Of a stretch of 64,000 nt of DNA, positions 17,836-28,084 are shown piece after piece. How positions within the stretch are numbered: the first letter of the stretch is position 1; each line of letters begins with the position of its first letter. Both the position numbers and the translations under genes were made by a program. Origin of the DNA: Sphingomonas sp. QA11 (GTDB lineage Bacteria > Pseudomonadota > Alphaproteobacteria > Sphingomonadales > Sphingomonadaceae); assembly GCF_028473665.1 (NCBI RefSeq), contig NZ_CP098774.1:62001-126000 (forward strand), in the 5' to 3' direction. The notes under the pieces were generated by a model that was not told where the DNA came from, ran no database searches, and saw nothing but the letters and a program-made list of their open reading frames with translations.

Positions 17836-18903
17836 TCAACCGGCGGCGACGCCTTGTCGCCGCACCGCGAATGTCGCCAGTGCCGGCCCCAATATCACGC
17901 AGGCGAAGAAGCGCAGCGCCTGCAGCGCCATGACATAGGGCACGTCGACTTTGGTCGAGGCGGCGATGATCGCGACTGAATCCATGCCGCCCGGGCTAGT
18001 GGCGAGATAGGCGGTGATCGGGTCGACCCCGCCGAAATGCGACAGCAGCGCGCCGATTCCGGCCGAGATCGCGATCAGCAGCAGGATCGACGCCAGGATG
18101 CGGGGCAGGGCGCGGGCGGCCGCGTTCACGATATCGCGTGTGAAATGCAGCCCGATCCGCCAGCCGACGATTGCGTAGCTCGCCGCGAGCAGCCAGCCCG
18201 GCAGGTCGAACCGCATCAGCCCGGCGACGTTGAGCGCCGAGCCGAGCAGCAGCGCGCCGATCATCGGCCCGGCCGGCAGCTTCAGCCTGACGCCCAGCCA
18301 GGCGCCCGCCGCCGCGACCGCCAGCGTTTCGGCAAAGGCGACCGGGTCGATCGGCGGAAACCAGTCGGCCGTCGGGCTTTCCATTCCGCCATGCGCGCCG
18401 ACCAGCGCGGCGACGACCGACGCAGCCCCGGCGACGCACGCCACGCGGCTATAGGTCATCACCGCGACCAGTCGCCATTCGGCGCCATAGGATTGCGCCA
18501 TCAGCACCATCGCCGCCGCTCCACCGGGCATGCAGCCCCACACGGCGACACTGCCCGGCAGCCAGCCGAGCCGTCCGATCAGCAGGCCGATGCCGACGCC
18601 GGCGGAAAGCGTCGCGGCGGTGACCGCGAGGAAGACCGGCCAATGCTCGATCACCGTGCCGATGGTGCCGGCGTTGAACGATCCTGCGATCAGCAGGCCG
18701 ACAAACGCCTGCGCCGCCTGGAAGGACAGGGGCGGGACCGTGACGCCCTGGCCCCGGATCGCGAGCAGGATCGCCGCGATCATCGGGCCGAGCAGCAGAC
18801 CGGCTGGCAGCCTGAACGCCTCGAACACCCCCGCGAACGCCGCAGACAGGCCAAGCAGCAACGCCCAGCGAACCAGCGGCGGACGCGCCCCGGCCTCAGC
18901 CAT
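17836..18903 (-). CDS. AbrB-family membrane protein (putative ammonia monooxygenase-type transporter)
   Basis: A 355-aa protein with about ten transmembrane helices in two similar halves, the internal duplication typical of the AbrB membrane family. Each half has an LPAGxLLGPMIAA-like stretch (LPAGLLLGPMIAAIL near residue 27 and LPAGPMIGALLLG near 220). GCMPGGAAAMVLMA in the first half matches SPGGMDSVAIIA in the second. The database label 'ammonia monooxygenase' is historical and not supported by function. The frame is open further upstream, but the hydrophobic domain begins right after the ATG at 18903. Convergent with the toxin gene, 3 nt apart. Confidence 0.87.
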   Translation of the reverse strand: MAEAGARPPLVRWALLLGLSAAFAGVFEAFRLPAGLLLGPMIAAILLAIRGQGVTVPPLSFQAAQAFVGLLIAGSFNAGTIGTVIEHWPVFLAVTAATLSAGVGIGLLIGRLGWLPGSVAVWGCMPGGAAAMVLMAQSYGAEWRLVAVMTYSRVACVAGAASVVAALVGAHGGMESPTADWFPPIDPVAFAETLAVAAAGAWLGVRLKLPAGPMIGALLLGSALNVAGLMRFDLPGWLLAASYAIVGWRIGLHFTRDIVNAAARALPRILASILLLIAISAGIGALLSHFGGVDPITAYLATSPGGMDSVAIIAASTKVDVPYVMALQALRFFACVILGPALATFAVRRQGVAAG

Positions 18904-19043
18904 GCCGGCTGATCGGCACGCGGGTGGATTGGAGCGAAGGCATGCGGGCCTCATGCGGTACGGGAGTGACGCGGTCCTCTCGCGCCGGCGGGAGCGTTTG
19001 TCCAGCCGGGTCGCGCCTAGTCCGAAGGAGCCTTGCTCGACTT

Positions 19044-19071
19044 CATATGCCTCCTTTAGATTGGGCATATG
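19044..19071. promoter_or_regulatory. Perfect inverted repeat spanning a start codon
   Basis: CATATGCC (19044-19051) and GGCATATG (19064-19071) form an 8-bp perfect stem with a 12-nt loop; the right arm contains the ATG of the next gene. An AAGGAG at 19025-19030 can pair with CTCCTT at 19051-19056. Either an operator over the start region or an mRNA structure that hides start codon and ribosome site. Confidence 0.5.
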
Positions 19072-20499
19072 GCATCGACAAAGACATTGACGGCGAAGAA
19101 TCTCGAAGCGCTTGGCGCCCCACGCCTGGCTGAATTGCTGATCGACCTCAGCATGGGCGACGCGACCGCGAAGCGGCGCCTCAGGCTGGAACTGGCTGGG
19201 CAATCGGGCAGCGCCGAGGTCGCGCATCAGGTGCGCAAGCGCCTTGCCACGATTGCCAAGTCGCGTTCCTATGTCGATTGGGACAAGGTCAAGCCGATCG
19301 CCGCCGATCTTGAAGGCCAGTATCGCGCGATCATCGACCATGTCGCCAAGGCTGACCCGCGCGAGGCGCTCGATCTGCTCTGGCGCCTGACAGCTCTTGC
19401 CGAGTCAGTTCTCGCGCGATGCGATGACAGCAACGGCCGGTTGATGGCGGTGTTCGAAACCGCGCTGCCTGATCTCGGCCGGTTGGCCGGGATGGCGGGT
19501 GGCGACGCGAAAACGCTCGCCGACCGCGTGTTCGATGCGCTGTGTGACAATGGCTATGGCCAATATGACGCGCTGATCAAAGTTCTCGCCGAGCCCCTTG
19601 GCCGTGACGGCCTTGGCCATTTGAAGGAACGTCTCACCGCGCTTGGCAAGGAGCCACCGACACGGCCGCCCGACGAAGAGCGCGAGGTGATCGGATGGAG
19701 TTCGCGCGGGCCGATCTATGCCGATCTGCTCGCCGAGCGCCGGCACGCGCGCGTCGTGACCACCGCCCTGCGGGACATCGCTGTCCTGCAGGAGGACGTC
19801 GATGGCTTCATCGCGCAATATGGTGAGGACGAGCGCCGGAGGCCGGGCATCGCGGCGGATATTGCTGATCATCTGCTGGCTGCCGGACGAACCGAGGAAG
19901 CCTGGCAGGCGATCGAGGCGGCGGATCGGCAGCGTGCCGGCTGGGTCCCGTTCGAATGGGAACAGACCCGCGCAGTGATCCTCGATGCGCTTGGGCGCGG
20001 GGACGAGGCTCAGGAGTTCCGCTGGTCCTGCTTCGCCCGCTCGCTCAACGCGGCGCATCTGCGCGCCTATCTCAAGCGACTGCCTGATTTCGACGATATC
20101 GACGCCGAGAACCGCGCGATGGCGCATGTGTCTTCCGCCCCCGACGTCCATCAGGCGCTTGGCTTCCTAGTCGACTGGTCGGCGATCGAGCGCGCCAACC
20201 GCCTCGTGCTCGATCGCTTCGCCGAACTGAACGGCGATCATTATCACGCACTGGGCGTTGCCGCGGATGCGCTGGAGCAGCGCTATCCGCTTGCCGCCAC
20301 GCTGCTCTACCGGGCGATGATCGATTTCGCGCTGATCAAGGCGCGCTACAAACGCTATCCGCATGCTGCCCGCTATCTTGAGCAATGCGAAAGCCTGGCG
20401 AGGCGCATCGAGAATTATGGGTCTCACGCATCGCATGAGGAATATCATGCAAGCCTGAGAGTGGCGCACGGCCGCAAGACGGGCTTCTGGCAAGCGTGA
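19069..20499 (+). CDS. DUF6880-like helical-repeat protein, function unknown
   Basis: A 476-aa soluble protein rich in Ala, Leu, Asp and Arg with a regular helical pattern. The opening K-T-L-T-A-K-N-L..LG..RLAELL and the VRKRLATIAKSRSYVDWDKVK segment are typical of the DUF6880 family, which is often found next to SWIM zinc-finger proteins; none is present here. The latter half reads like TPR-type helical pairs (LLAAGRTEEAWQAIEAAD). No catalytic motif is evident. It is probably a single-gene unit with its start codon inside an inverted repeat. Confidence 0.75.
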   Translation: MASTKTLTAKNLEALGAPRLAELLIDLSMGDATAKRRLRLELAGQSGSAEVAHQVRKRLATIAKSRSYVDWDKVKPIAADLEGQYRAIIDHVAKADPREALDLLWRLTALAESVLARCDDSNGRLMAVFETALPDLGRLAGMAGGDAKTLADRVFDALCDNGYGQYDALIKVLAEPLGRDGLGHLKERLTALGKEPPTRPPDEEREVIGWSSRGPIYADLLAERRHARVVTTALRDIAVLQEDVDGFIAQYGEDERRRPGIAADIADHLLAAGRTEEAWQAIEAADRQRAGWVPFEWEQTRAVILDALGRGDEAQEFRWSCFARSLNAAHLRAYLKRLPDFDDIDAENRAMAHVSSAPDVHQALGFLVDWSAIERANRLVLDRFAELNGDHYHALGVAADALEQRYPLAATLLYRAMIDFALIKARYKRYPHAARYLEQCESLARRIENYGSHASHEEYHASLRVAHGRKTGFWQA

Positions 20500-20647
20500 T
20501 CCGTCGTAGTGGTGTCCTCTCCCGGGAGGTCGAATCAGCGGTACCCGTGGGGCGTGCCGCATCTGAGGTCTGTATCTGGTCCGCGAATGACGCCGCGCGC
20601 GCCGTGCCTATCGCTCGTCGCGCCGATTTGCGCTATCCTCACTGCCC

Positions 20648-22135
20648 ATGGATCAAGCCGCATCGGGAATTGTGTCCGACTTGCGTGCAGACGCGCTGCG
20701 TCACGAGGCCACGGGCGATGTGGAACTGGCGATCGAAGCGGCCCTCGCTTCGCTTGCCGCTGCGCCCGGGGATGTTCATGCCAAGCAGCTTGTGGCCGGC
20801 CTGCTTGCCCTTCCGCACGAGCCGCTGGCGTCGAAGCATCAATCGGTTCTGCTGGCGCTCCTCACTGACCCTGATGTGAATCCGCGCGAGATCGAACGCG
20901 CAGGCTGGAAAATGCTGGCCGCCTCGGACCGGATACCGCGCGCTGAGTCCGATAGGGAAGTCGCCGCCGGGGCACTTGAGCGGGACGTCTTCGTTTGTGC
21001 CTTGTTGTCGGAAACTGAGGTCACTCTTGCCGAGATAGAGCGCCCGCTGCGATCGGTTCGCCGATGGATGTTGTTGTCCGGCCGATCGTGCAAATTCCCC
21101 CGCCTCGCCGCGGCGCTGGTCGACCAGGCGCGCCACAATGGGGGGGCGTGGTCGTTCGACGCTGAAGAACGCGTGCGCCTGGGCCAGGCCGATGCAGCGT
21201 CGTTTGCAGCCGCCTATCTCCCGCCGCTCCCGGTATTGTCAGGAAGCCCGGCGCCCTGTGAATCGCCCGTCACCGCTGAGGTTGCGGCGCAATATGACCG
21301 GTGGCCCTATCCCGTCTGGCAACGCGCTGCGGCCGGGACCGGTCAATCCTTCCGGAAGGTCGTCAGCGCGCTCGGCCCCGATGCACCACAGGATATGCCG
21401 GAAGATGCGGAAGTCCTGGTGGCGGGATGTGCCACGGGCAAGGATCCGATCAGTCTGGCGCGCCGCTTTCCTGGTCTCAGGATAACCGCCATCGATATTA
21501 GCGCGGGTGCGATCGCCTTTGCAACCGTTCGAAGGGCGGAAAGCGGCGTCCGTAACGTCGATTTCCGGCAGCTCGACATCTACAATGTGACGTCACTGAA
21601 CAAGCAGTTCGATTTCATTGTCTCATCCGGTGTCCTGCACCATCTTCCCGACCCGGAGCTCGGCTGGGCGAGGCTGGCTGACGTGCTGCGTCCCGGCGGT
21701 GTGATGCGGCTCATGCTCTACAGTAAATTCGCGCGGCTTCCGGTGCAGGCGGCTCGACGCAATATCGAGCCCCTGCTTTCGGACGCGACCATCGACGACG
21801 ATCTGCTGCGTGCGGTGCGCGCCTATTTTCTGGAGCGGCCGCCCTGCCCGATAACGCATTCTCCCGATTTCTATCATCTGGCCGGGGTGCGCGACATGTT
21901 GCTGCACAGGCATGAAGATTTATTCGACATACCGCGCGTTCGCGACGCGATCGAAAGACTGAAGCTTCACTTGCTTGGGTTCGTTCTACCGACCGCGGCC
22001 AGAAGGGCGCGCTATCGTGTCGACAATCCCGACGACCCGTGGTTCCGCGACTATGACAAGTGGTTTCAGCTGGAAATACGCGAGCCGTATCTGTTCAGCC
22101 AGATGTACGACTTCTGGTGTCTCAAGCCTGGCTGA
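20648..22135 (+). CDS. Class I SAM-dependent methyltransferase with N-terminal helical domain
   Basis: The 495-aa product has an N-terminal helical, TPR-like region (about 1-190), then a linker with AAQYDRWPYPVW, then a Rossmann methyltransferase domain. Visible motifs are VLVAGCATGKDP (motif I), ITAIDIS (motif II), FDFIVSSGVLHHLPDPE (motif IV) and RPGGVMRLMLYS. The Y-x-x-Y-P tract before the fold is common in this subgroup, whose substrates are mostly unknown. Base composition is somewhat less GC-rich than its neighbours. No pathway context is visible. Confidence 0.85.
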   Translation: MDQAASGIVSDLRADALRHEATGDVELAIEAALASLAAAPGDVHAKQLVAGLLALPHEPLASKHQSVLLALLTDPDVNPREIERAGWKMLAASDRIPRAESDREVAAGALERDVFVCALLSETEVTLAEIERPLRSVRRWMLLSGRSCKFPRLAAALVDQARHNGGAWSFDAEERVRLGQADAASFAAAYLPPLPVLSGSPAPCESPVTAEVAAQYDRWPYPVWQRAAAGTGQSFRKVVSALGPDAPQDMPEDAEVLVAGCATGKDPISLARRFPGLRITAIDISAGAIAFATVRRAESGVRNVDFRQLDIYNVTSLNKQFDFIVSSGVLHHLPDPELGWARLADVLRPGGVMRLMLYSKFARLPVQAARRNIEPLLSDATIDDDLLRAVRAYFLERPPCPITHSPDFYHLAGVRDMLLHRHEDLFDIPRVRDAIERLKLHLLGFVLPTAARRARYRVDNPDDPWFRDYDKWFQLEIREPYLFSQMYDFWCLKPG

Positions 22136-22143
22136 GAGGCATT

Positions 22144-22179
22144 CGTTTCCCCCCTTTCCGCAAGGAAAGGGGGGAAACG
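22144..22179. terminator. Bidirectional terminator-like hairpin, 16-bp perfect stem with GCAA loop
   Basis: CGTTTCCCCCCTTTCC pairs perfectly with GGAAAGGGGGGAAACG around a GCAA (GNRA-type) tetraloop. It sits between two convergent genes, 8 nt after the methyltransferase stop and 13 nt from the peptidase stop, where a shared terminator is expected. There is no long T tract after the stem. Confidence 0.75.
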
Positions 22180-22192
22180 GAAGGGAGACCGT

Positions 22193-24235
22193 TTACCAGA
22201 TATGTACGCGCTGCTCGGGCGGCAGGTACAGCTTGTCGCCCGGCTTCACGTCGAATGCCGTGTACCAGGCGTCGACGTTGCGAACGATGCCGTTGACTCG
22301 GTAATAAGGCGGGCTGTGCGGATCGGTCAGCAGCCGCTGCAGTGCGGCGCCCTCGCGCACCTTTGTCTGCCACGCCTGGGCAAAAGCGAGGAAGAAGCGC
22401 TGATCGCCCGTCAGGCCGCCGATCACCGGCGCCGGACCATGGACCGCGAGATATTTGTGATAGGCGGCATAGGCGGTCTCAAGCCCGCCGAGATCGCCGA
22501 TATTCTCGCCCATCGTCAGCGCGCCCTTGATGTGCGTGCCCTTTACCGGCTCATAGGCGTCATATTGCTTGCCGAGCGCGGCGGTGCGCTTTTCGAACGC
22601 GGTTTTCGATGCGGGCGTCCACCAATTGGCAAATTTGCCGGTGCCGTCGAACTGGCTGCCCTGGTCGTCGAAGCCGTGGCCGATCTCATGGCCGATGACC
22701 GCGCCGATCGCGCCATAGTTCACCGCCGGATCCGCCTTGGGATCGAAGAAGGGCGGCTGGAGGATCGCCGCCGGGAAGGTGATCTGGTTCAGCAGCGGGT
22801 TGTAATAGGCATTCACCGTCTGCGGCGTCATTTCCCACAACGACCGGTCGACCGGCTTGCCGAGGCGCGAGAGCTGCAGATTCCAGTCGAACTGGTTCGA
22901 CCGGATCACATTACCGAGCAGGTCGCCCCGATCGACCTTGAGCGATGTATAGTCGATATAATGTACCGGATGCCCGATCCGTGGCTCGAACGCGGTGAGC
23001 TTCGCGACCGCGGCTTTCTTGGTCGCATCGTCCATCCAGGCACTGCCCTTCAGCCGCTCCTCAAGCGCGGCGCGCAGATTGACGATCAGCTCGGCCATCT
23101 TGGCCTCGCTCTCCGGCGGGAAGTGCCGTGCGACATAGATCTGCCCGACCGCTTCGCCGAGCGCGCCATTGACGAGTTGAACCCCGCGCTTCCACCGCGC
23201 GCGCTGCTGCTCCACGTCGTTCAGCGTCTTGGAATAGAAGCCGAAGCGGGCGTCGTCGAAGGCCTTTGGCAGGTAGGTCGCGTGGTCGCTGATGAAGCGG
23301 AACGCCATCCAGTCCTTCCACGTTTCGAGCGGAACGGTATCGAGCAGCTTGCCCGCGCCGGTGATCGCGGTGGTCTGAGTCATGATCACGGTGGGGAAAC
23401 CCTTAAGCCCCGCCGTCGCGAGCATCGCATCCCAGTTGAACTGGGGGGCGAGCGCCTTCATCTGCGCCCGGTCCATCGGGTTGTAGATCGCCTTCATGTC
23501 GCGCGAGCGCTCGGGCGTCCACTGCTCGGTCGCCAGCGCGGTTTCGAGCGCGATGATCCGATCGGCCTTGGCAGCGGCATCCGGGATGCCGGCCATTTCC
23601 TGCATATGGATCACATAGTCGCGATAGGCCTTGCGGAAAGCGACATATTTCGCGTCCGGCAGCAGGTAGTAATCGCGGCCGCCCATGCCGAGACCGCTCT
23701 GTCCGGCGGCGAGGGTATAGCGCGTCGGATCGGCGAAATCGGGCAGCGGCTCGATATCGACCGGGGTAGCGTAGCCGACCGTCGCGAACAGCGTCTCCAG
23801 TCCGGCGCGGTCCTTCACCCCGGCGATCGTCGCGAGATAGGGCTTGAGCGGCGCGGTGCCGCGTGCCTCGATCCCGGCCTCGTCCATCCAGCTCGCGTAG
23901 AAATCGCCGATCTGTTTGCCCTTCACGCCATATTCGGCGGGGTTCTTCGCCAGATCGCTGACGATATCGCGCACCTGCGCCTCAGCCTCGTCGACCAGCA
24001 ATACGGACGGGCCGGCAGAGGTCCGATCGGCTGCGATCTCGGTGCGCTTGTCCCAGGCGCCGTTCGCATGAGTCCAGAAATCGTCGCCCGGCTTCACCGT
24101 CTTGTCGGCAGCGGTCAGGTCGACCCCGAACGTGCCGAAGCGCGGACCGGCGGGGGCCTGCTGCGAAAAAGCAGGAAGGGCAATGGCGAGGGCGGCGGCA
24201 GCCGCTGACAGACGAACGAGGACAGAGACGCGCAC
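22193..24235 (-). CDS. M13-family zinc metallopeptidase (neprilysin/PepO-like), secreted
   Basis: A 680-aa endopeptidase with a signal peptide ending near ALPAFSQQ. Zinc ligands and catalytic residues are in HEIGHGFDDQG (HEIGH about 516-520) with the third ligand in ENIGDLGG (Glu about 577). The family NAYYNP substrate-binding stretch lies upstream of the zinc site. The GTG at 24235 is chosen because AGGGG lies 6 nt upstream; a TTG at 24241 is the alternative. Location is periplasmic or cell-surface. It stands alone, convergent with the methyltransferase gene. Confidence 0.94.
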   Translation of the reverse strand: MRVSVLVRLSAAAAALAIALPAFSQQAPAGPRFGTFGVDLTAADKTVKPGDDFWTHANGAWDKRTEIAADRTSAGPSVLLVDEAEAQVRDIVSDLAKNPAEYGVKGKQIGDFYASWMDEAGIEARGTAPLKPYLATIAGVKDRAGLETLFATVGYATPVDIEPLPDFADPTRYTLAAGQSGLGMGGRDYYLLPDAKYVAFRKAYRDYVIHMQEMAGIPDAAAKADRIIALETALATEQWTPERSRDMKAIYNPMDRAQMKALAPQFNWDAMLATAGLKGFPTVIMTQTTAITGAGKLLDTVPLETWKDWMAFRFISDHATYLPKAFDDARFGFYSKTLNDVEQQRARWKRGVQLVNGALGEAVGQIYVARHFPPESEAKMAELIVNLRAALEERLKGSAWMDDATKKAAVAKLTAFEPRIGHPVHYIDYTSLKVDRGDLLGNVIRSNQFDWNLQLSRLGKPVDRSLWEMTPQTVNAYYNPLLNQITFPAAILQPPFFDPKADPAVNYGAIGAVIGHEIGHGFDDQGSQFDGTGKFANWWTPASKTAFEKRTAALGKQYDAYEPVKGTHIKGALTMGENIGDLGGLETAYAAYHKYLAVHGPAPVIGGLTGDQRFFLAFAQAWQTKVREGAALQRLLTDPHSPPYYRVNGIVRNVDAWYTAFDVKPGDKLYLPPEQRVHIW

Positions 24236-24308
24236 GGGCAACCCCTAAATATGAGTGTATTGCCGCTGGATAGCAGTGCGCCTGAGGGGTCGCAATCTCG
24301 ATGTAATA

Positions 24309-26249
24309 TTATTTCACACGGTTCGCGACCAGATCGTCGACCACCGCGGGATCAGCCAGCGTGCTGGTATCGCCGAGGCTGGATACGTCACCCTCGGCGA
24401 TCTTGCGAAGGATGCGGCGCATGATCTTGCCGCTGCGTGTCTTCGGTAGGCCGGGCGCGAATTGCAGCGCGTCGGGCGCGGCGATCGGGCCGATCTCGGT
24501 GCGGACCCATTTGACGAGGTCCTTGCGCAGCTCGTCCGACGCCGTCTCGCCGGAGTTGAGCGTGACATAGGCGTAGATGCCCTGGCCCTTGATGTCGTGC
24601 GGCATGCCGACCACCGCTGCCTCGGCGACCTTGGGGTGGAGCACCAGCGCCGATTCCACCTCGGCGGTGCCCATGCGGTGGCCCGACACGTTGATCACGT
24701 CGTCCACCCGGCCGGTGATCCACCAGTAACCTTCCTCGTCGCGGCGTGCACCGTCGCCGGTGAAATACTTGCCCGGATAGGTGGTGAAATAGGTTTGGAA
24801 GAAGCGGTGATGATCGCCCCACACCGTGCGCATCTGCCCTGGCCAGCTCTTCGCGATGACGAGGTTGCCCTCGGTCGCGCCGTTCAGCACCGTGCCTTCG
24901 GTATCGACAAGCTGCGGGTCGACGCCCGGCATCGGCCTGGTCGCGCTGCCCGGCTTCAGGTCGGTCGCGCCCGGCATCGGGGCGATCATCGCGCCGCCCG
25001 TCTCGGTCTGCCACCAGGTGTCGATGATCGGGCAGCGACCCTCTCCGACCACCTCGTGATACCAGCGCCAGGCCTCGGGATTGATCGGCTCGCCGACCGT
25101 GCCGAGCAGCTTCAGCGACGCGCGGCTGGTCTTCGTCACATAATCGTCGCCCTCCTTCATCAGCGCGCGCAGCGCCGTTGGGGCCGTAAAGATGGTGTGG
25201 ACCTTGTGCCGGTCGACCACCTGCCAGATCCGGCTTGCGTCGGGCCAGGTCGGCAGGCCTTCGAACATCAGGGTCGTCGCGCCGTTGGCGAGCGGGCCGT
25301 AAAGGATATAGCTGTGGCCGGTGACCCACCCAATATCGGCGGCGCACCACCACACGTCGCCCGGCCGGTAATCGAAGGCGAGCTCGTGCGTCAGACTCGC
25401 CCAGAGCAGATAGCCGCCGCTGGTGTGGAGCACGCCCTTGGGCTGGCCGGTCGAGCCGGAGGTATAGAGGATGAACAGCGGGTCCTCAGCGCCCATCACT
25501 TCGGGCGGGCAGGTGTCGCCCACGTCGCGCGCCGCGTGGTGATACCAGATGTCGCGGCCCTCGCGCATCGTCACGTCGCCGCCGGTCGCCCGCACGACGA
25601 TCACGGTCTTCAGCGCCGCCGCGCGTTCGGCGGCGGCATCGACATTGGCCTTGAGCGGGATTCGCTTGCCGCCACGACGGCCTTCGTCGGCGGTGACGAC
25701 AAAGGCGCTGTCACAATCGGTGATGCGCCCGGCCAGCGCCTCGGGCGAGAAGCCGCCGAACACCACCGAATGGATCGCGCCGATCCGCGCGCAGGCGAGG
25801 ATCGCGAACGCCGCCTCGGGGATCATCGGCATGTAGATGGTGACGCGGTCGCCCTTCTTCGCGCCCTGCGCCTTCAGCACGTTGGCGAAGCGGCAGACCT
25901 CGGCGTGGAGCTCGCGATAGGTAAAGCGACGCGGTTCTTCCTTGGGCTCGTCGGGCTCCCAGATCAGCGCGGTCTGGTCACCACGCTTCGCCAGATGACG
26001 GTCGAGGCAATTGGCCGCGACGTTCAGCTTGCCGTCGGCAAACCACTGGATGTGGAAATCCTTCTCCCCGAACGACCAGTCGCCCGCGATCTCGGGCCGC
26101 TTGATCCAGTCGAGCCGCCGTGCCTGCTCAAGCCAGAAGCTGCCGGGATCGGCCAGCGAGCGGCCATAGAGCGTCTCATATCCGTCCGCGTCGAAGCGCG
26201 CGCGCTTCGCCCATTCGGGTGGTACGGGATAGAGCGTCTGATCGGACAT
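24309..26249 (-). CDS. acs: Acetyl-CoA synthetase (acetate-CoA ligase)
   Basis: Activates acetate (and more slowly propionate) to the CoA thioester through an acyl-adenylate. From the ATG at 26249 the protein is 646 aa, close to the usual 650. Motifs: [12 protein letters not shown] (AMP binding), [31 protein letters not shown] split over the hinge, and C-terminal [12 protein letters not shown], whose Lys608 is the site regulated by acetylation in this family. GGAGA sits 5 nt before the start. It may feed propionyl-CoA into the pathway encoded at 35-44 kb (inference). Confidence 0.96.
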   Translation of the reverse strand: MSDQTLYPVPPEWAKRARFDADGYETLYGRSLADPGSFWLEQARRLDWIKRPEIAGDWSFGEKDFHIQWFADGKLNVAANCLDRHLAKRGDQTALIWEPDEPKEEPRRFTYRELHAEVCRFANVLKAQGAKKGDRVTIYMPMIPEAAFAILACARIGAIHSVVFGGFSPEALAGRITDCDSAFVVTADEGRRGGKRIPLKANVDAAAERAAALKTVIVVRATGGDVTMREGRDIWYHHAARDVGDTCPPEVMGAEDPLFILYTSGSTGQPKGVLHTSGGYLLWASLTHELAFDYRPGDVWWCAADIGWVTGHSYILYGPLANGATTLMFEGLPTWPDASRIWQVVDRHKVHTIFTAPTALRALMKEGDDYVTKTSRASLKLLGTVGEPINPEAWRWYHEVVGEGRCPIIDTWWQTETGGAMIAPMPGATDLKPGSATRPMPGVDPQLVDTEGTVLNGATEGNLVIAKSWPGQMRTVWGDHHRFFQTYFTTYPGKYFTGDGARRDEEGYWWITGRVDDVINVSGHRMGTAEVESALVLHPKVAEAAVVGMPHDIKGQGIYAYVTLNSGETASDELRKDLVKWVRTEIGPIAAPDALQFAPGLPKTRSGKIMRRILRKIAEGDVSSLGDTSTLADPAVVDDLVANRVK

Positions 26250-26359
26250 GGCGTTCTCCTGCGCGCTCTCTTTGCCGGGGGGCGAAGCGATTGCAAGCCC
26301 GGCTTGGCGCGACTTCCGTTTCAATGTAAAACCCGTTCGAACGACGGTGGAGCGCGGCG

Positions 26360-27376
26360 ATGACGGGCACGATCCTGGTGACGGGCGGCAGCGGCTATAT
26401 TGCCGGATATCTGATCCGCGACCTGGCGAGCAAGGGGTGGACGATCAACGCCACCGTTCGCTCGCTGAAGCGGGAGGCGGAAGTGCGCGCCGCGCTCGGC
26501 GTGCCGGAAGCGTCGATCCGTTTCTTCGCCGCCGACCTGATGGACGATGCCGGCTGGGCCGAGGCAGTCGCCGGGTGCAGCCATGTCGCGCACGTTGCCT
26601 CGCCCTTTCCCCCGAATGCGGTGGGCCATGAGGACGAACTGATCGTACCGGCGCGTGAAGGCGCGCTGCGGGCGCTGCGCTTCGCGTCGGCGGCGGGGGT
26701 GAAGCGTTTCGTGATGACCTCTTCCGTGGCGGCCATTGCCTATGGCCGTCAGGGAATCGACCGGCCCTATACCGAGGCCGACTGGACAGATGTGACAGCG
26801 CCAGGCCTGGGCGCCTATGTCAAATCCAAGACGATCGCCGAGCGCGCCGCGCGGGATTGGCTAGCGATGAATGGCGGCGCGATGGAGTTCTGCACGGTCA
26901 ACCCGTCCGCTGTGCTCGGCCCGTTGATGAGCGACGATTTCTCCGCCTCGATCGAATTCGTGAAGCGCCTGATCGACGGATCGATGCCTGGCTTCCCGCG
27001 CCTTGGCTTCGCGGTGGTCGATGTGCGCGATCTCGCCGACCTGCATGTTCGTGCGCTGACCGCGCCGGGCATGGCGAACGAGCGCCTCATTGGCGCCGGG
27101 CCATTCATGATGATGCGGGAGGTCGGGGAGATATTGCGCGAGCGGCTCGGCCCCGAAGCGCGCAAGGTGCCCAAGCGGGGGATTCCAGATTTCGTCATCA
27201 GGCTGATGGCCCTGTTCGACTCGAGCATCCGGCAGGTCACCGGGGAACTGGGCAGGAGCCGGGCGGTGGATTCGGGCCATGCGCTTGCGACACTTGGCTG
27301 GAAAACCCGCCCGGCGGCGGACTCGATCGCCGACACCGCGCGCAGCCTGATCGACCGCGGCATCGTCAGGGTCTGA
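26360..27376 (+). CDS. NAD(P)-dependent epimerase/dehydratase (extended SDR, dihydroflavonol reductase-like)
   Basis: A 338-aa Rossmann enzyme with the nucleotide loop GGSGYIAG (residues 9-16), the catalytic Ser in MTSSVAAI, and YVKSK as the Tyr-x-x-x-Lys pair near 150. The N-PSAVLGP stretch and the overall layout resemble dihydroflavonol-4-reductase-like carbonyl reductases. The physiological substrate is unknown. GGAG lies 7 nt upstream of the ATG. Its stop codon abuts the stop of the convergent sulfotransferase gene with no gap. Confidence 0.9.
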   Translation: MTGTILVTGGSGYIAGYLIRDLASKGWTINATVRSLKREAEVRAALGVPEASIRFFAADLMDDAGWAEAVAGCSHVAHVASPFPPNAVGHEDELIVPAREGALRALRFASAAGVKRFVMTSSVAAIAYGRQGIDRPYTEADWTDVTAPGLGAYVKSKTIAERAARDWLAMNGGAMEFCTVNPSAVLGPLMSDDFSASIEFVKRLIDGSMPGFPRLGFAVVDVRDLADLHVRALTAPGMANERLIGAGPFMMMREVGEILRERLGPEARKVPKRGIPDFVIRLMALFDSSIRQVTGELGRSRAVDSGHALATLGWKTRPAADSIADTARSLIDRGIVRV

Positions 27377-28081
27377 TCAGGCCGTATTGTCGATGGCGAA
27401 GCGATCGCGCCAGGCGCGCGACTGGTCGTCGGCCTGCCGCTTGAGCTGGGTGGCATTGGCTGGCCGATCCGGCGCCTCCACTCCCAGAAACGGGAACAAC
27501 GCCGCGAGGTCGCCCTGCGCCACATCCTCGTAGGACAGGCGCAGCGGATCGATCGCGTGGCGGGCGAAGAAGCTTTCCCATTGCCGGCGATTTTCCCCGA
27601 TCAGCTCGATGGCGTCGGCAATCGCGGTACCGCTATAGGCCAGTGGCGGCGGCGGGAGGGTCCGATGGGACGACCAGATGTTGGTCTTCATCGCCCGTAC
27701 CAGCGATATCGCCTGCATGACGGTATCGCGTCGGTCGAGGAAGACGAGTCTGATCGGTCCGGTCATCGCCTCGATCGGCTCAAGGCCCTGTCCGTCGATG
27801 CGGGTATAGCGCCTGATGTCATGGCGGAGGCCAGCGAACTGCGACCACATCAGCTTGCAGCCGAACACCCCGTTGGGCGTCGAGCAGAAACGGAAGAAAT
27901 CGTAGAAATAGGAAAGATGGCTGGCATGCCCGTGATGGCCGGACCATGTCGCCTCGTCTTCCGGCAGGCCATATTCCTGCGGATAGCCGACCGATCCCAG
28001 CCTCGCCAGCATGTCGCATAGCAGGAAGCTGCCCGTGCGGGGCAATGCCGCGATGATGTAGCCCCGGCTGATGCCGTACAT
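27377..28081 (-). CDS. Stf0-type sulfotransferase
   Basis: Transfers sulfate from PAPS to an acceptor hydroxyl. The 234-aa product has the 5'-phosphosulfate loop PRTGSFLL (residues 15-22) and the 3'-phosphate motif RRDTVMQAISLVRA, close to the trehalose 2-sulfotransferase Stf0 family. The acceptor is unknown. It is the last gene of a seven-gene minus-strand operon, 3 nt after an oxygenase gene. In that setting the acceptor could be a hydroxylated residue made by the preceding oxygenases (inference). Confidence 0.88.
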   Translation of the reverse strand: MYGISRGYIIAALPRTGSFLLCDMLARLGSVGYPQEYGLPEDEATWSGHHGHASHLSYFYDFFRFCSTPNGVFGCKLMWSQFAGLRHDIRRYTRIDGQGLEPIEAMTGPIRLVFLDRRDTVMQAISLVRAMKTNIWSSHRTLPPPPLAYSGTAIADAIELIGENRRQWESFFARHAIDPLRLSYEDVAQGDLAALFPFLGVEAPDRPANATQLKRQADDQSRAWRDRFAIDNTA

Positions 28082-28084
28082 CCT

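Noticed and set aside
22202..24208. A 668-codon open frame antisense to the M13 peptidase
   Set aside because: The opposite strand encodes a complete zinc peptidase with HEIGH and ENIGD; the antisense product matches no protein pattern.
24462..26363. A 633-codon open frame antisense to acetyl-CoA synthetase
   Set aside because: Shadow of acs; no domain signature and its start lies beyond the real acs start.
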